Shown piece after piece: positions 19,851-27,812 of a stretch of 64,000 nt of DNA. Origin of the DNA: an uncultured Sphingopyxis sp. (GTDB lineage: Bacteria; Pseudomonadota; Alphaproteobacteria; Sphingomonadales; Sphingomonadaceae); NCBI RefSeq assembly GCF_900078365.1, contig NZ_LT598653.1, forward strand, positions 248,001-312,000, read 5' to 3'. Numbering within the stretch: the first letter of the stretch is position 1; each line of letters begins with the position of its first letter. The notes beneath the pieces are model-generated. The model worked only from the letters and a program-made list of their open reading frames with translations, made no database searches and had not been told where the DNA came from. The position numbers were made by a program, and so were the translations under genes.

Positions 19851-19978
19851 GCCCCTCCTCTTCAGAGGAGGGGTTTGGGGTGGTGCGGCGGCTTGGCGTG
19901 CGCGGGCGGCCACCACCCCGCTGCGACTAGGCAGCAAGCTGCCAAGTCTCGCTACCCCTCCTCTGAAGAGGAGGGGCT
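19851..19978. repeat. Long palindromic repeat, type A copy 2
   Basis: Terminal hairpins CCCCTCCTCTTCAGAGGAGG and its mirror near 19957-19978 enclose GGCAGCAAGCTGCC. It abuts the start of the DUF559 gene, and its last arm GAGGAGGGG sits where that gene's ribosome-binding site should be. Confidence 0.88.
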
Positions 19979-19980
19979 GA

Positions 19981-20373
19981 ATGGTTTCCCGCGAGGATAT
20001 GTTGTCCCGAGCCGCCCGAATGCGGCGCGAGCCGACGGAGCCTGAGAAATGGCTGTGGCGCTGCCTTTCCGGATCGAAGCTTGGAGGCCTGAAATTTCGC
20101 CGACAAGCGACCATAGGCAATCGGATCGTGGACTTTTTCTGTCCTTCAAAGGGGCTGATCGTCGAAGTGGATGGCAACACGCATGATCGCGAAGCGGACG
20201 GGGCGCTGGACCGGAAGATGGCCCGGCAATATGGCTATGCGACTATTCGCATCACCAACGAGGATATCCGCACCAATATGGACGGCGTGCTGCAACATAT
20301 CGAAACCCAAGCGGCGAGGCTGGCCGACCGGTGGCCCCACCCCAACCCTTCTTCTGACGGGGAGAGGCTTTAA
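19981..20373 (+). CDS. DUF559 endonuclease-like protein bounded by repeats
   Basis: DUF559 proteins share the PD-(D/E)XK nuclease fold of Vsr-like endonucleases; their biological role is unsettled. The 130-residue protein shows FRRQATIGNRIVDFFC (about 39-54) and LIVEVDGNTHD (about 58-69), placing the acidic residues Asp50 and Glu61, Asp63 in the expected pattern. The upstream arm of the type A repeat supplies the purine-rich region before the ATG. The last residues, HPNPSSDGERL, are encoded by a degenerate half of the same kind of repeat. The stop TAA overlaps the ligA ATG (TAATG). Transfer together with the repeat is inferred. Confidence 0.85.
   Translation: MVSREDMLSRAARMRREPTEPEKWLWRCLSGSKLGGLKFRRQATIGNRIVDFFCPSKGLIVEVDGNTHDREADGALDRKMARQYGYATIRITNEDIRTNMDGVLQHIETQAARLADRWPHPNPSSDGERL
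20332..20369. repeat. Degenerate half of a type A repeat at the DUF559 3' end
   Basis: CCCCACCCCAACCC followed by GGGGAGAGG closely follows the right end of the repeat at 145-260. It encodes the C-terminus of the DUF559 protein and provides the purine-rich region ahead of ligA. Confidence 0.6.
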
Positions 20374-22616
20374 TGACCGAAATCGAATCCCTGTCCGAGG
20401 CCGAGGCCGCCAACGAGCTGATGCGGCTGGCTAGGAAGATCGCCCATCACAGCAAGCTTTATCATGCCGAGGATGCGCCCGAGATTTCGGACGCCGACTA
20501 TGACGCGCTCGTCCGCCGCAACAATGAAATCGAGAATGCCTTCCCGCAACTGATCCGCGCCGACAGCCCGAACAATCAGGTCGGCGCCGCGGTCGAGGGA
20601 TCGCCGCTCGCCAAGGTCACGCACCGGCAGCGGATGATGAGTCTCGACAATGCCTTCGCTGCCGAGGATGTCGAGGAGTTCGTCGCGCGCGTGCGCCGCT
20701 TTCTCAACCTCGGTGCCGATGCCGCGGTCGCGCTGACCGCCGAGGACAAGATCGACGGCCTGTCCTGCTCGCTGCGCTATGAAAAGGGCAAGCTCGTCCA
20801 GGCCGCGACGCGCGGCGACGGCAGCGTCGGTGAGGATGTCACCGCCAACGTCCGCCACATCGCCGACATTCCCGACGAACTCGTCGCCCCCGCGAAGGCG
20901 GGGGCCGCTGGAGATAGCGTACAAACGCCAACGGCCCCCGCCTTCGCGGGGGCGACCGATATTCCCGATGTCTTCGAGATTCGCGGCGAGGTCTATATGG
21001 CGAAAACCGACTTCGTGGCGCTCAACGCGCGATTGATGGAAGAGGGCAGGGCGCTCGCGGCGCAGCGCGAACAGGATTTCGATCCCGCCACGGTCCGCCA
21101 GTTCGCCAATCCGCGCAACGCCGCCGCGGGTTCGCTGCGCCAGAAGGATGCGAGCGTCACCGCGTCGCGTCCGCTGCGCTTCCTCGCGCACGGCTGGGGC
21201 GAGGTCAGCGCGCTTCCCGCCGATACCCAATATGGGGTGATGAAGGCGATCGAGGGCTGGGGCGTGCCGGTGTCGCCGCTCTTGAAACGCTATGAGAGCG
21301 CCGAGGCGGTCCTCGCCCACTATGCCGAAATCGAGCGTCGCCGCGCCGAGATGGACTATGACATCGACGGCGTCGTCTACAAGGTCGACCGGCTCGACTG
21401 GCAGCAAAGGCTGGGCTTCGTCGCCAAGGCGCCGCGCTGGGCCATCGCGCATAAATTCCCCGCCGAACGCGCGCAGACGACCTTGGAGGCCATCGACATC
21501 CAGGTCGGCCGCACCGGCAAGCTCACCCCCGTCGGGCGCCTGACCCCCGTCACCGTCGGCGGCGTGGTGGTATCGAACGTCACGCTCCACAACCGCGACG
21601 AAATCGGCCGGCTCGGCGTGCGCCCCGGCGACCGCGTCGTCATCCAGCGCGCGGGCGACGTGATCCCGCAAGTCGTCGAAAATCTCACCCGCGACGAGGA
21701 TCGCGCGGCCTTCGCCTTTCCCGACCATTGCCCGGTGTGCGGCAGCGAGGCGGTCGCCGAGGAGGGCGAGGTCGACGTCCGCTGCACCGGCGGCCTCATC
21801 TGCAACGCACAGAAATTCGAGCGGCTGCGCCACTTCGTCAGCCGCGGCGCGCTCGACATCGAGGGGCTCGGCGAAAAGAGCATCGCCGAGTTTCTGGAAC
21901 TCGGCTGGCTCGACAAGGGGCCGGCCGACATCTTCCGGCTCAAGGCGCATCGCGACGAACTGCTCGGGCGCGAGGGGTGGAAGGAAAAGTCGGTCGACAA
22001 TCTCTTCGCCGCGATCGAGGCGAAGCGGCAGCCCGACGCGGCGCGGCTGCTCTTCGGACTCGGCATCCGCCATGTCGGCGCGGTGACCGCGCGCGATCTC
22101 TTGAAGGGGCTGGGCGACATAAAGCGGCTCCCCGAAAAGGCGGCCGAAATCCACGCCTATCTTGAAGCCAACCCGCGCGGCGAGGGCGAGTCCGACGGCA
22201 AATATACGGCACGCCGCGTCGAGGCGTTCAAGGCGATCCTCGAAGTGCGCGCCGACGGGATCGGCATCGCGGTCGGCGAGGCGCTCGCCGATTTCTTCCA
22301 CGAACCGCACAACCGCGCGCTGTGGGACGATCTCCTCTCCGAAGTCGCGCCGCCGCTTTACGTTGTCGAGACGCGCGCGAGCGAGGTGTCGGGGATGACG
22401 GTGGTGTTCACCGGCAAGCTCGAGACCATGAGCCGCGACGAAGCCAAGGCGCAGGCCGAGGCGCTCGGCGCCAAGGCCGCGGGCAGCGTCAGCGCCAAGA
22501 CCGACCTCGTCGTCGCGGGCCCGGGCGCGGGGTCGAAGCTCAAGCAGGCGAGCGCGCTGGGGATCAGGGTGATCGACGAGGGTGAATGGGCGAAGATCGT
22601 CGAGGCGGCGGGATGA
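20373..22616 (+). CDS. ligA: NAD-dependent DNA ligase LigA carrying an in-frame repeat insertion
   Basis: LigA seals nicks in DNA using NAD+. The 747-residue protein has the Ia domain, the adenylation motif KIDG with the reactive Lys126 and the OB domain (about 360-440). It continues with the four-cysteine zinc finger (CPVCG..CTGGLIC near 454-474), helix-hairpin-helix repeats and a C-terminal BRCT domain (about 673-747). Residues about 170-195 come from a complete 75-bp palindromic repeat (20882-20956), inserted exactly 25 codons long. It lies in the loop between DIPDEL and DIPDVFEIRGEVYM of the adenylation domain. All motifs downstream are intact. It overlaps the DUF559 stop by one base. Confidence 0.96.
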   Translation: MTEIESLSEAEAANELMRLARKIAHHSKLYHAEDAPEISDADYDALVRRNNEIENAFPQLIRADSPNNQVGAAVEGSPLAKVTHRQRMMSLDNAFAAEDVEEFVARVRRFLNLGADAAVALTAEDKIDGLSCSLRYEKGKLVQAATRGDGSVGEDVTANVRHIADIPDELVAPAKAGAAGDSVQTPTAPAFAGATDIPDVFEIRGEVYMAKTDFVALNARLMEEGRALAAQREQDFDPATVRQFANPRNAAAGSLRQKDASVTASRPLRFLAHGWGEVSALPADTQYGVMKAIEGWGVPVSPLLKRYESAEAVLAHYAEIERRRAEMDYDIDGVVYKVDRLDWQQRLGFVAKAPRWAIAHKFPAERAQTTLEAIDIQVGRTGKLTPVGRLTPVTVGGVVVSNVTLHNRDEIGRLGVRPGDRVVIQRAGDVIPQVVENLTRDEDRAAFAFPDHCPVCGSEAVAEEGEVDVRCTGGLICNAQKFERLRHFVSRGALDIEGLGEKSIAEFLELGWLDKGPADIFRLKAHRDELLGREGWKEKSVDNLFAAIEAKRQPDAARLLFGLGIRHVGAVTARDLLKGLGDIKRLPEKAAEIHAYLEANPRGEGESDGKYTARRVEAFKAILEVRADGIGIAVGEALADFFHEPHNRALWDDLLSEVAPPLYVVETRASEVSGMTVVFTGKLETMSRDEAKAQAEALGAKAAGSVSAKTDLVVAGPGAGSKLKQASALGIRVIDEGEWAKIVEAAG
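20882..20956. repeat. REPIN-like repeat type F copy 3, inside ligA
   Basis: CGTCGCCCCCGCGAAGGCGG and the inverted GCCTTCGCGGGGGCGAC bound 75 bases, a multiple of three. The element is nearly identical at its ends to intergenic copies at 16984 and 60815. No stop codon is created in the ligA frame. Confidence 0.93.
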
Positions 22617-22675
22617 TTCTGTTGGCCGTGCGTATCATCACAGACAGCGCGGCGAAAACGCTGTGAAGGGGCGAC

Positions 22676-23845
22676 ATGGCAAAGCGTGACTATCTCCGGA
22701 ATCTGATGCGCGACCTCGAATCGCACACCGAGGTGCGGCGGTTCGGCAGCGGGTGGCTTTCGGGCTTTTTCGGTCTGCTCTTCGCGATCGCGGGCTTCTT
22801 CATGGTGATCGCGCTGCGCTTTCCCGACTGGTTCGCGACTCCCGAGCTCGACATCGTCAAGAATTGGGGCGGGTTTCGCGGCCTCGTCCACGCGACGCTG
22901 CTGGTCAGCTACGGCCTTTCGCTGCTCAGCCTGCTGCTGCGGCCCCGGAAAGTGCTTGGGCTCACCGCGCTGATGATCGGGCTCGCCGCGATCCTCCTCG
23001 GCGGCGCGAACGTCCAGCCGCAGGAAACGCGCGACTGGGGCATTTTCTTCGGGCTCGATTTCTTCGCCGTGAACCTGCTCGTCACCGGCTTCATGTTCGC
23101 GCCGCTCGAACGCGCGTTCCCGCACCGCCGGGCGCAGCGCCTGTTTCGCACCGAGTGGCGCGAGGATCTTTTCTATTTCCTCGTCAGCACGATGTTCGTG
23201 CAGATATTGAGCTTTCTCGCGCTCGCGCCGCAGCAGTTCGTCAATGCGCATACGTCGAGCTGGGATGCGTTCCGCGCTGGCGTCGCGGCGTTGCCGTGGA
23301 TCGTGCAGTTCCTGATCGTCCTCGTCGCGTCGGACTTCGCGCAATATTGGTATCATCGCCTGTTCCACAAAATCCCCTTCCTGTGGGGTTTTCATGCGGT
23401 GCATCATAGCGCGAGCTCGATGGACTGGCTGGCGGGATCGCGGATGCACCTGGTCGAAGTCGTCCTGCTGCGGTCGGTGACCTCGCTGCCTTTGTTCACG
23501 CTCGGCTTCAGCCCCTCGGTGATGCAGGCCTATATCGGTTTCATCTATGTCTGGTCGTCGCTGCTCCACGCCAATGTCGGGGGCAATTTCAACCGGCTCG
23601 GCCATTGGATCGCGACCCCGCGCTTCCACCACTGGCATCACGGGCTCGAGCGTGAGGCGTTTGACGTCAATTTCGCGATCCATTTTCCGTGGATCGACAA
23701 GCTTTTCGGCACTTTCCACTTGCCCAGGGACCGCTGGCCCGAAAATTACGGCATCCCCGAGGATGTGCCGAAAAACTATTGGCGCCAGTTCCTCTATCCC
23801 TGGACGCGCACGGGCAAGAAGACCGGCGAGACGCCAGCGGAGTAG
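22676..23845 (+). CDS. Sterol desaturase/fatty acid hydroxylase family membrane protein
   Basis: Members are di-iron membrane enzymes that hydroxylate or desaturate sterols, fatty acids or carotenoids. The 389-residue protein has several hydrophobic segments in its first half, then the histidine clusters that bind iron: YWYHRLFH, HAVHHS and HHWHHG (about residues 225, 242 and 321). It begins with a soluble stretch MAKRDYLRNLMRD. The gene follows ligA after 60 bases and has its own RBS (GGGGCGAC). The substrate is unknown. A second, unrelated-looking member lies at 27799-28671. Confidence 0.87.
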   Translation: MAKRDYLRNLMRDLESHTEVRRFGSGWLSGFFGLLFAIAGFFMVIALRFPDWFATPELDIVKNWGGFRGLVHATLLVSYGLSLLSLLLRPRKVLGLTALMIGLAAILLGGANVQPQETRDWGIFFGLDFFAVNLLVTGFMFAPLERAFPHRRAQRLFRTEWREDLFYFLVSTMFVQILSFLALAPQQFVNAHTSSWDAFRAGVAALPWIVQFLIVLVASDFAQYWYHRLFHKIPFLWGFHAVHHSASSMDWLAGSRMHLVEVVLLRSVTSLPLFTLGFSPSVMQAYIGFIYVWSSLLHANVGGNFNRLGHWIATPRFHHWHHGLEREAFDVNFAIHFPWIDKLFGTFHLPRDRWPENYGIPEDVPKNYWRQFLYPWTRTGKKTGETPAE

Positions 23846-23908
23846 CGGGGCGGGATAGGGCAATCTGTCCGCTTGCCAGCCGCGCGGCCGCGCCATAAGG
23901 CGCGCAGC

Positions 23909-24301
23909 GTGGGCCTGCTTGCCGCCTTTCGCCGTCCCGGCATCCTGCTGCTTCTGCCGCTGCTTCTCGCGCTCGCGGCGCGGGTGCTCGTCGCGCCGGG
24001 CTGGATGATCGAGAGCGACGCCGGCGGGTCGATCACCGTCCGCATCTGTTCGGATCCCGCCAACCCCGGCGGCACGATGACGATCCCGCTTGAGAAAGCG
24101 GGCAGCCACGACGCGGGCGAGGTGCAGCAGCATTGCCCGTGGGGCGCGCTCGCCCATGCGCCGATCGTCCCCGATGTGCCCGTTCTGACAGCCGCCCCGA
24201 TGGCGGCGGAACCCGCGCCCGTCGCGCCGCCCTCGCTCGGCTATGCGCCGGGCATCGCCTCTCCGCTTCCGCCGAGTACCGGACCACCTTCCCTGGCATG
24301 A
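23909..24301 (+). CDS. Small membrane/exported protein, DUF2946-like
   Basis: A 130-residue protein (from GTG 23909) with a hydrophobic N-terminus (about 8-30) ending in ARVLVAPGWMIE, a conserved-looking ITVRICSDP stretch, a QQHCPWG motif and a Pro/Ala-rich tail. The shape resembles DUF2946 proteins, small periplasmic proteins often found beside TonB receptors and copper genes. The family assignment is moderate. The start could be TTG at 23873, twelve codons earlier. The following TonB receptor and PepSY protein on the same strand suggest a common task, separated by the type E repeat. Confidence 0.6.
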   Translation: MGLLAAFRRPGILLLLPLLLALAARVLVAPGWMIESDAGGSITVRICSDPANPGGTMTIPLEKAGSHDAGEVQQHCPWGALAHAPIVPDVPVLTAAPMAAEPAPVAPPSLGYAPGIASPLPPSTGPPSLA

Positions 24302-24306
24302 AATTC

Positions 24307-24384
24307 GGTCGCCCCGGCGAAGGCCGGGGTCTCGCCCTCGCGTTCTGACGCGACGTCGAGATCCCGGCCTCCGCCGGGATGACG
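24307..24384. repeat. REPIN-like repeat, type E copy 2
   Basis: CGCCCCGGCGAAGGCCGGGG and the inverted ATCCCGGCCTCCGCCGGGATGACG bound it. It lies just upstream of the TonB receptor gene and extends that gene's open frame in the 5' direction. Confidence 0.8.
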
Positions 24385-24447
24385 ATATATGTTGCCGCGC
24401 CAGCCCTGTGCGCGGCCCCATTCCTGTTTCCGGGGAAGAAATTTCCA

Positions 24448-26448
24448 ATGACAAAATATGCCTATCAAGCGGCGCCCTTGCTGGCGCTCGCAACCTGTCT
24501 CGCCGCCGGTCCCGTCCGTGCCGAAGAAGCCGACTCAACGATCATCGTCACCGCGCCGCAACTCACGAACGAAGCCGAGGAGCGCGTGGCAAAGACCGCC
24601 GGCGGCACCGACGTCGTCGGCCACGAGGATTATGCCGACAAGTCGATCGTCTCCTTGCGCGACACGCTCGCCTTCTCGCCCGGCGTCTATCTTCAGCCGC
24701 GCTATGGGCAGGAAGTGCGGATCTCGATCCGTGGTTCGGGGCTGTCGCGCGGCTATCATATGCGCGGGCTGACGCTGCTGCAGGACGGCGTGCCGATCAA
24801 CCTCGCCGACGACAATGGCGATTTTCAGGAGCTCGAGCCGATCTTCTTCGATCATCTCGAGGTCTATCGCGGGGCGAACGCGCTGCGCTTCGGATCGGGC
24901 ACGCTCGGCGGCGCGATCAACGGCGTGACCCCGACGGGGCGTACCGCCGAGGGCCTTTATCTGCGCGCCGACGCGGGCAGCTTCGACAGCGTGCGCGGGC
25001 TCGTTTCGGCGGGCGTCGCGAGCGGCGCGGTCGACGCATGGGGCGCGGTCAGCGCCGACACGTCCGACGGCGACCGCGATCATGCGAAGCGCCGCAGTTT
25101 CCGTTTCAACGGCAATGTCGGCATGCAGTTCAGCGGCGTGGTGTCGAACCGCCTCTATGTCAGCGTCAACAGCATCGACCAGCAGATTCCGAGCGCGCTG
25201 ACGATGGAACAGGCGCTGACCACGCCGCGCCTCGCGACCGCGGGGACGATCGCGGGTGATCATGGCCGCGACATTGATTCGATCCGCATCCAGAACCGCA
25301 CCCGCTTCGACTGGGGCGGGGTGAAGCTCGACGTCGGCGCCTTCGTCAACGCCAAGTCGCTTTACCATCCGATTTTCGAGTTGGTCGATCAGGAAGGGCT
25401 CGATCGCGGGGGCTATTTCCGCCTCGATTACGCCGGCGACATATTCGAAGCGACGTTCGGCGGCGAACTGCGCGTCGGTGACATCCGGGCAAAGCGTTTC
25501 ATCAATCAAGGCGGCAAGCGCGGCGCGCTGCGCGTGAACGCCGACCAGCATGCGCACGCGGCGTCGCTTTATGGCGAGGTTCGCGTGCGTCCGACGCCGA
25601 TGCTCACGCTGATCGCGGGCGGCATCTATGCCGACGGACAGCGGCGGCAGGTGATGAACTTCAACGCCTCCGATCCGACGCAGAACGGCACGGTCGGCCG
25701 CGCCGATTTCGACGCCTTCTCGCCCAAGATCGGCCTGCTGTTCGAACCCGTGGCGGGGGCGCAGATTTACGCCAACTACAGCCGGTCGGTCGAATTTCCG
25801 GGCTTCATCGAACTGGGGCAGGTCGCCGCATTCGTCCCGCTCGACGCGCAGCGGGCGTGGACGGCCGAGATCGGGACGCGCGGCAAGAGGGGGGCGCTGA
25901 ACTGGGACGTCACCTATTACCGGTCGACGATCAAAGGCGAATTGCTGCAATTCGACATCGGCCCCGACATACCGGCGTCGACCTTCAACGCCGGCCGCAC
26001 GCTCCACGAAGGTGTCGAGGCGGCGCTCGAGGTGCAGGCGGCCGAGTGGCTGCGACTGCGCCAAGTCTACACCTACAGCAACTTCCGCTTCCGGGGTGAC
26101 GCGCAGTTCGGCGACAACCGCCTGCCGGTCGTGCCGAAGCACGTCTATCGCGCCGAGCTGCGGGTCGGAACCGAAGCGCTGCACGTCGCGCCGAACCTCG
26201 AATGGGTGCCCGATGGTCCCTTCGCCGATTATCGCAATCAGGTGTCGGCCCCGGGCTATGCGCTGATCGGCGTGACCGGCGGCGCGACGATCGCCGACGG
26301 CATCGACGCCTTCGTCGATATCCGCAACATCACCGGCAAGAAGGCGATCGGCGACATCAGCGCGGCAATCGCGGTGACGCCGACCTCGGCGATCTATTAC
26401 CCCGTCGAACGCCGCGCGGTCTCCGCGGGCATCCGCGCGCGCTTCTAG
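24448..26448 (+). CDS. TonB-dependent outer membrane receptor
   Basis: Energised by TonB, such receptors import large or scarce substrates, often metal chelates, across the outer membrane. The 666-residue protein has a signal peptide ending VRA-EE (about residue 23), a plug domain with SVYLQPRYGQEVRISIRGSG-like text and GVPINLADDNGDFQELEP (about 110-127), and a 22-strand barrel. It ends with the strand VSAGIRARF, whose terminal Phe is the usual BAM signal. The ATG at 24448 follows GGGGAAGAA. A frame opening 23 codons earlier runs into the repeat and is rejected. The PepSY protein next to it suggests iron or copper; see findings. Confidence 0.93.
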   Translation: MTKYAYQAAPLLALATCLAAGPVRAEEADSTIIVTAPQLTNEAEERVAKTAGGTDVVGHEDYADKSIVSLRDTLAFSPGVYLQPRYGQEVRISIRGSGLSRGYHMRGLTLLQDGVPINLADDNGDFQELEPIFFDHLEVYRGANALRFGSGTLGGAINGVTPTGRTAEGLYLRADAGSFDSVRGLVSAGVASGAVDAWGAVSADTSDGDRDHAKRRSFRFNGNVGMQFSGVVSNRLYVSVNSIDQQIPSALTMEQALTTPRLATAGTIAGDHGRDIDSIRIQNRTRFDWGGVKLDVGAFVNAKSLYHPIFELVDQEGLDRGGYFRLDYAGDIFEATFGGELRVGDIRAKRFINQGGKRGALRVNADQHAHAASLYGEVRVRPTPMLTLIAGGIYADGQRRQVMNFNASDPTQNGTVGRADFDAFSPKIGLLFEPVAGAQIYANYSRSVEFPGFIELGQVAAFVPLDAQRAWTAEIGTRGKRGALNWDVTYYRSTIKGELLQFDIGPDIPASTFNAGRTLHEGVEAALEVQAAEWLRLRQVYTYSNFRFRGDAQFGDNRLPVVPKHVYRAELRVGTEALHVAPNLEWVPDGPFADYRNQVSAPGYALIGVTGGATIADGIDAFVDIRNITGKKAIGDISAAIAVTPTSAIYYPVERRAVSAGIRARF

Positions 26449-26459
26449 GAGGGCGGGGG

Positions 26460-27812
26460 ATGACCGACAGCAACCCGGTTCCGCTCTATCGCACGATCTG
26501 GCGCTGGCATTTCTATGCCGGGCTGTTCGTCATCCCCTTCGTGCTTGTCTTGTCGGCGACGGGCGCCGCCTATCTGTTCAAACCCGATCTCGACCGATGG
26601 GAGGAGCGCGCGTGGCGCGGGCTGCCGACCGCGGGCGCGGTCGATGCCGACGCGCGGGTCGCCGCCGCCCTCGCCGATTTTCCGGGCGCGAACTTTCACT
26701 ATTACCGCATCCCCGAGGCGCCGGGCGACGCGGCGATCGTTCATCTCGGCCTCACCAACGGCACGATGCGCGACGTCGCCGTCTCGCCGCAGGGTCGCGT
26801 GATCGGTTCGGCCGACCCCGACCGGCGCATCTCGGCGTGGCTGTCGCGCATCCACGGTAGCCTGCTGTTGGGCCGCGCGGGCTCCCTCATCGTCGAGCTT
26901 GCCGCGAGCTGGGCGATCGTGATGATCCTGACCGGCCTCTATCTCTGGTGGCCGCGCGGGCGCGGGGCGGCGGGGGTGGTCTGGCCGCGCCTGTCGCTGG
27001 GCGGACGAACCGCGCTGCGCGACCTGCACGCCGTCACCGGCTTCTGGGTGTCGGGCCTCGCGCTCGCCCTGCTTTTCACCGCGCTGCCGTGGACCGACGT
27101 CTGGGCAAGCGGCTTTCGCGCCGTCCGCGCCGAAATGGGCTGGGTGTCGGGGGTGCAGGACTGGAAGGGCGGTGGTGACCCGCACGCCGCGCACGATCAC
27201 AAGGCGATGGCGATGGCCGATCATGCGGCACACCTGGCGGCGCCCACGGTGCCGCTCGCGCGCATCGTCGAACGCGCGCGCGCCGAGCATATGCCCGCCC
27301 CCGCGATCGTCCAGCCGCCCGGCGCGCCCAATCTCTTCGGTCCGCCGAATGGCGACACATGGACGCTGACGACGCAGACGCAGAACCGGCCGCTGGTGCG
27401 CAAGGTCAGCTATGATCCCGCGACCGGCGCCGAGGTCGCGCGTAGCGGCTTCGCCGACAAACATGCCATCGACCGCGCCGTGAACATCGGCATCGCGTGG
27501 CACGAAGGCCAGCTGTTCGGCCGCATCAACCAGCTGATCGGCGTCCTGACCGCGCTCGCGCTTTTCACGCTCGCGGTCTCGGGCTTCCTCATGTGGCGCC
27601 GCCGCAAACCCGAGGGCGCGCTTGGCGCGCCGCCGGCGGCGCGCGACCCGGCACGGCTCCGCGGCGTCGCCGCGATCATGCTGATCCTCGCCGCGCTCCT
27701 GCCACTGCTCGCCGCCTCGCTGATCCTGCTCTGGATCGCCGAGCGGCTGCTACTGCCGCGCCTGCCGCGCGCGGCGCGCTGGCTCGGCATGGCGCGCGCT
27801 AGGCCAGCGTGA
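26460..27812 (+). CDS. PepSY-associated membrane protein, probable metal/siderophore reductase type
   Basis: PepSY_TM proteins are inner-membrane proteins often paired with TonB receptors and implicated in reduction or handling of the imported metal. The 450-residue protein has a first helix (about 12-40, preceded by RTIWRWHFYAGL), a PepSY domain in the periplasm, and further helices near 150-175, 205-225, 355-380 and 400-435. Between them lies a His/Met-rich segment (PHAAHDHKAMAMADHAAH, about 239-256), a plausible metal site. It starts 11 bases after the receptor stop with GGGCGGGGG upstream. The last 14 bases overlap the convergent hydroxylase gene. The exact metal is not shown by the sequence. 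Confidence 0.85.
   Translation: MTDSNPVPLYRTIWRWHFYAGLFVIPFVLVLSATGAAYLFKPDLDRWEERAWRGLPTAGAVDADARVAAALADFPGANFHYYRIPEAPGDAAIVHLGLTNGTMRDVAVSPQGRVIGSADPDRRISAWLSRIHGSLLLGRAGSLIVELAASWAIVMILTGLYLWWPRGRGAAGVVWPRLSLGGRTALRDLHAVTGFWVSGLALALLFTALPWTDVWASGFRAVRAEMGWVSGVQDWKGGGDPHAAHDHKAMAMADHAAHLAAPTVPLARIVERARAEHMPAPAIVQPPGAPNLFGPPNGDTWTLTTQTQNRPLVRKVSYDPATGAEVARSGFADKHAIDRAVNIGIAWHEGQLFGRINQLIGVLTALALFTLAVSGFLMWRRRKPEGALGAPPAARDPARLRGVAAIMLILAALLPLLAASLILLWIAERLLLPRLPRAARWLGMARARPA

Noticed and set aside
24379..24447. Upstream extension of the TonB receptor frame
   Set aside because: Those codons come from the REPIN-like repeat; the signal peptide starts at 24448 with an RBS.
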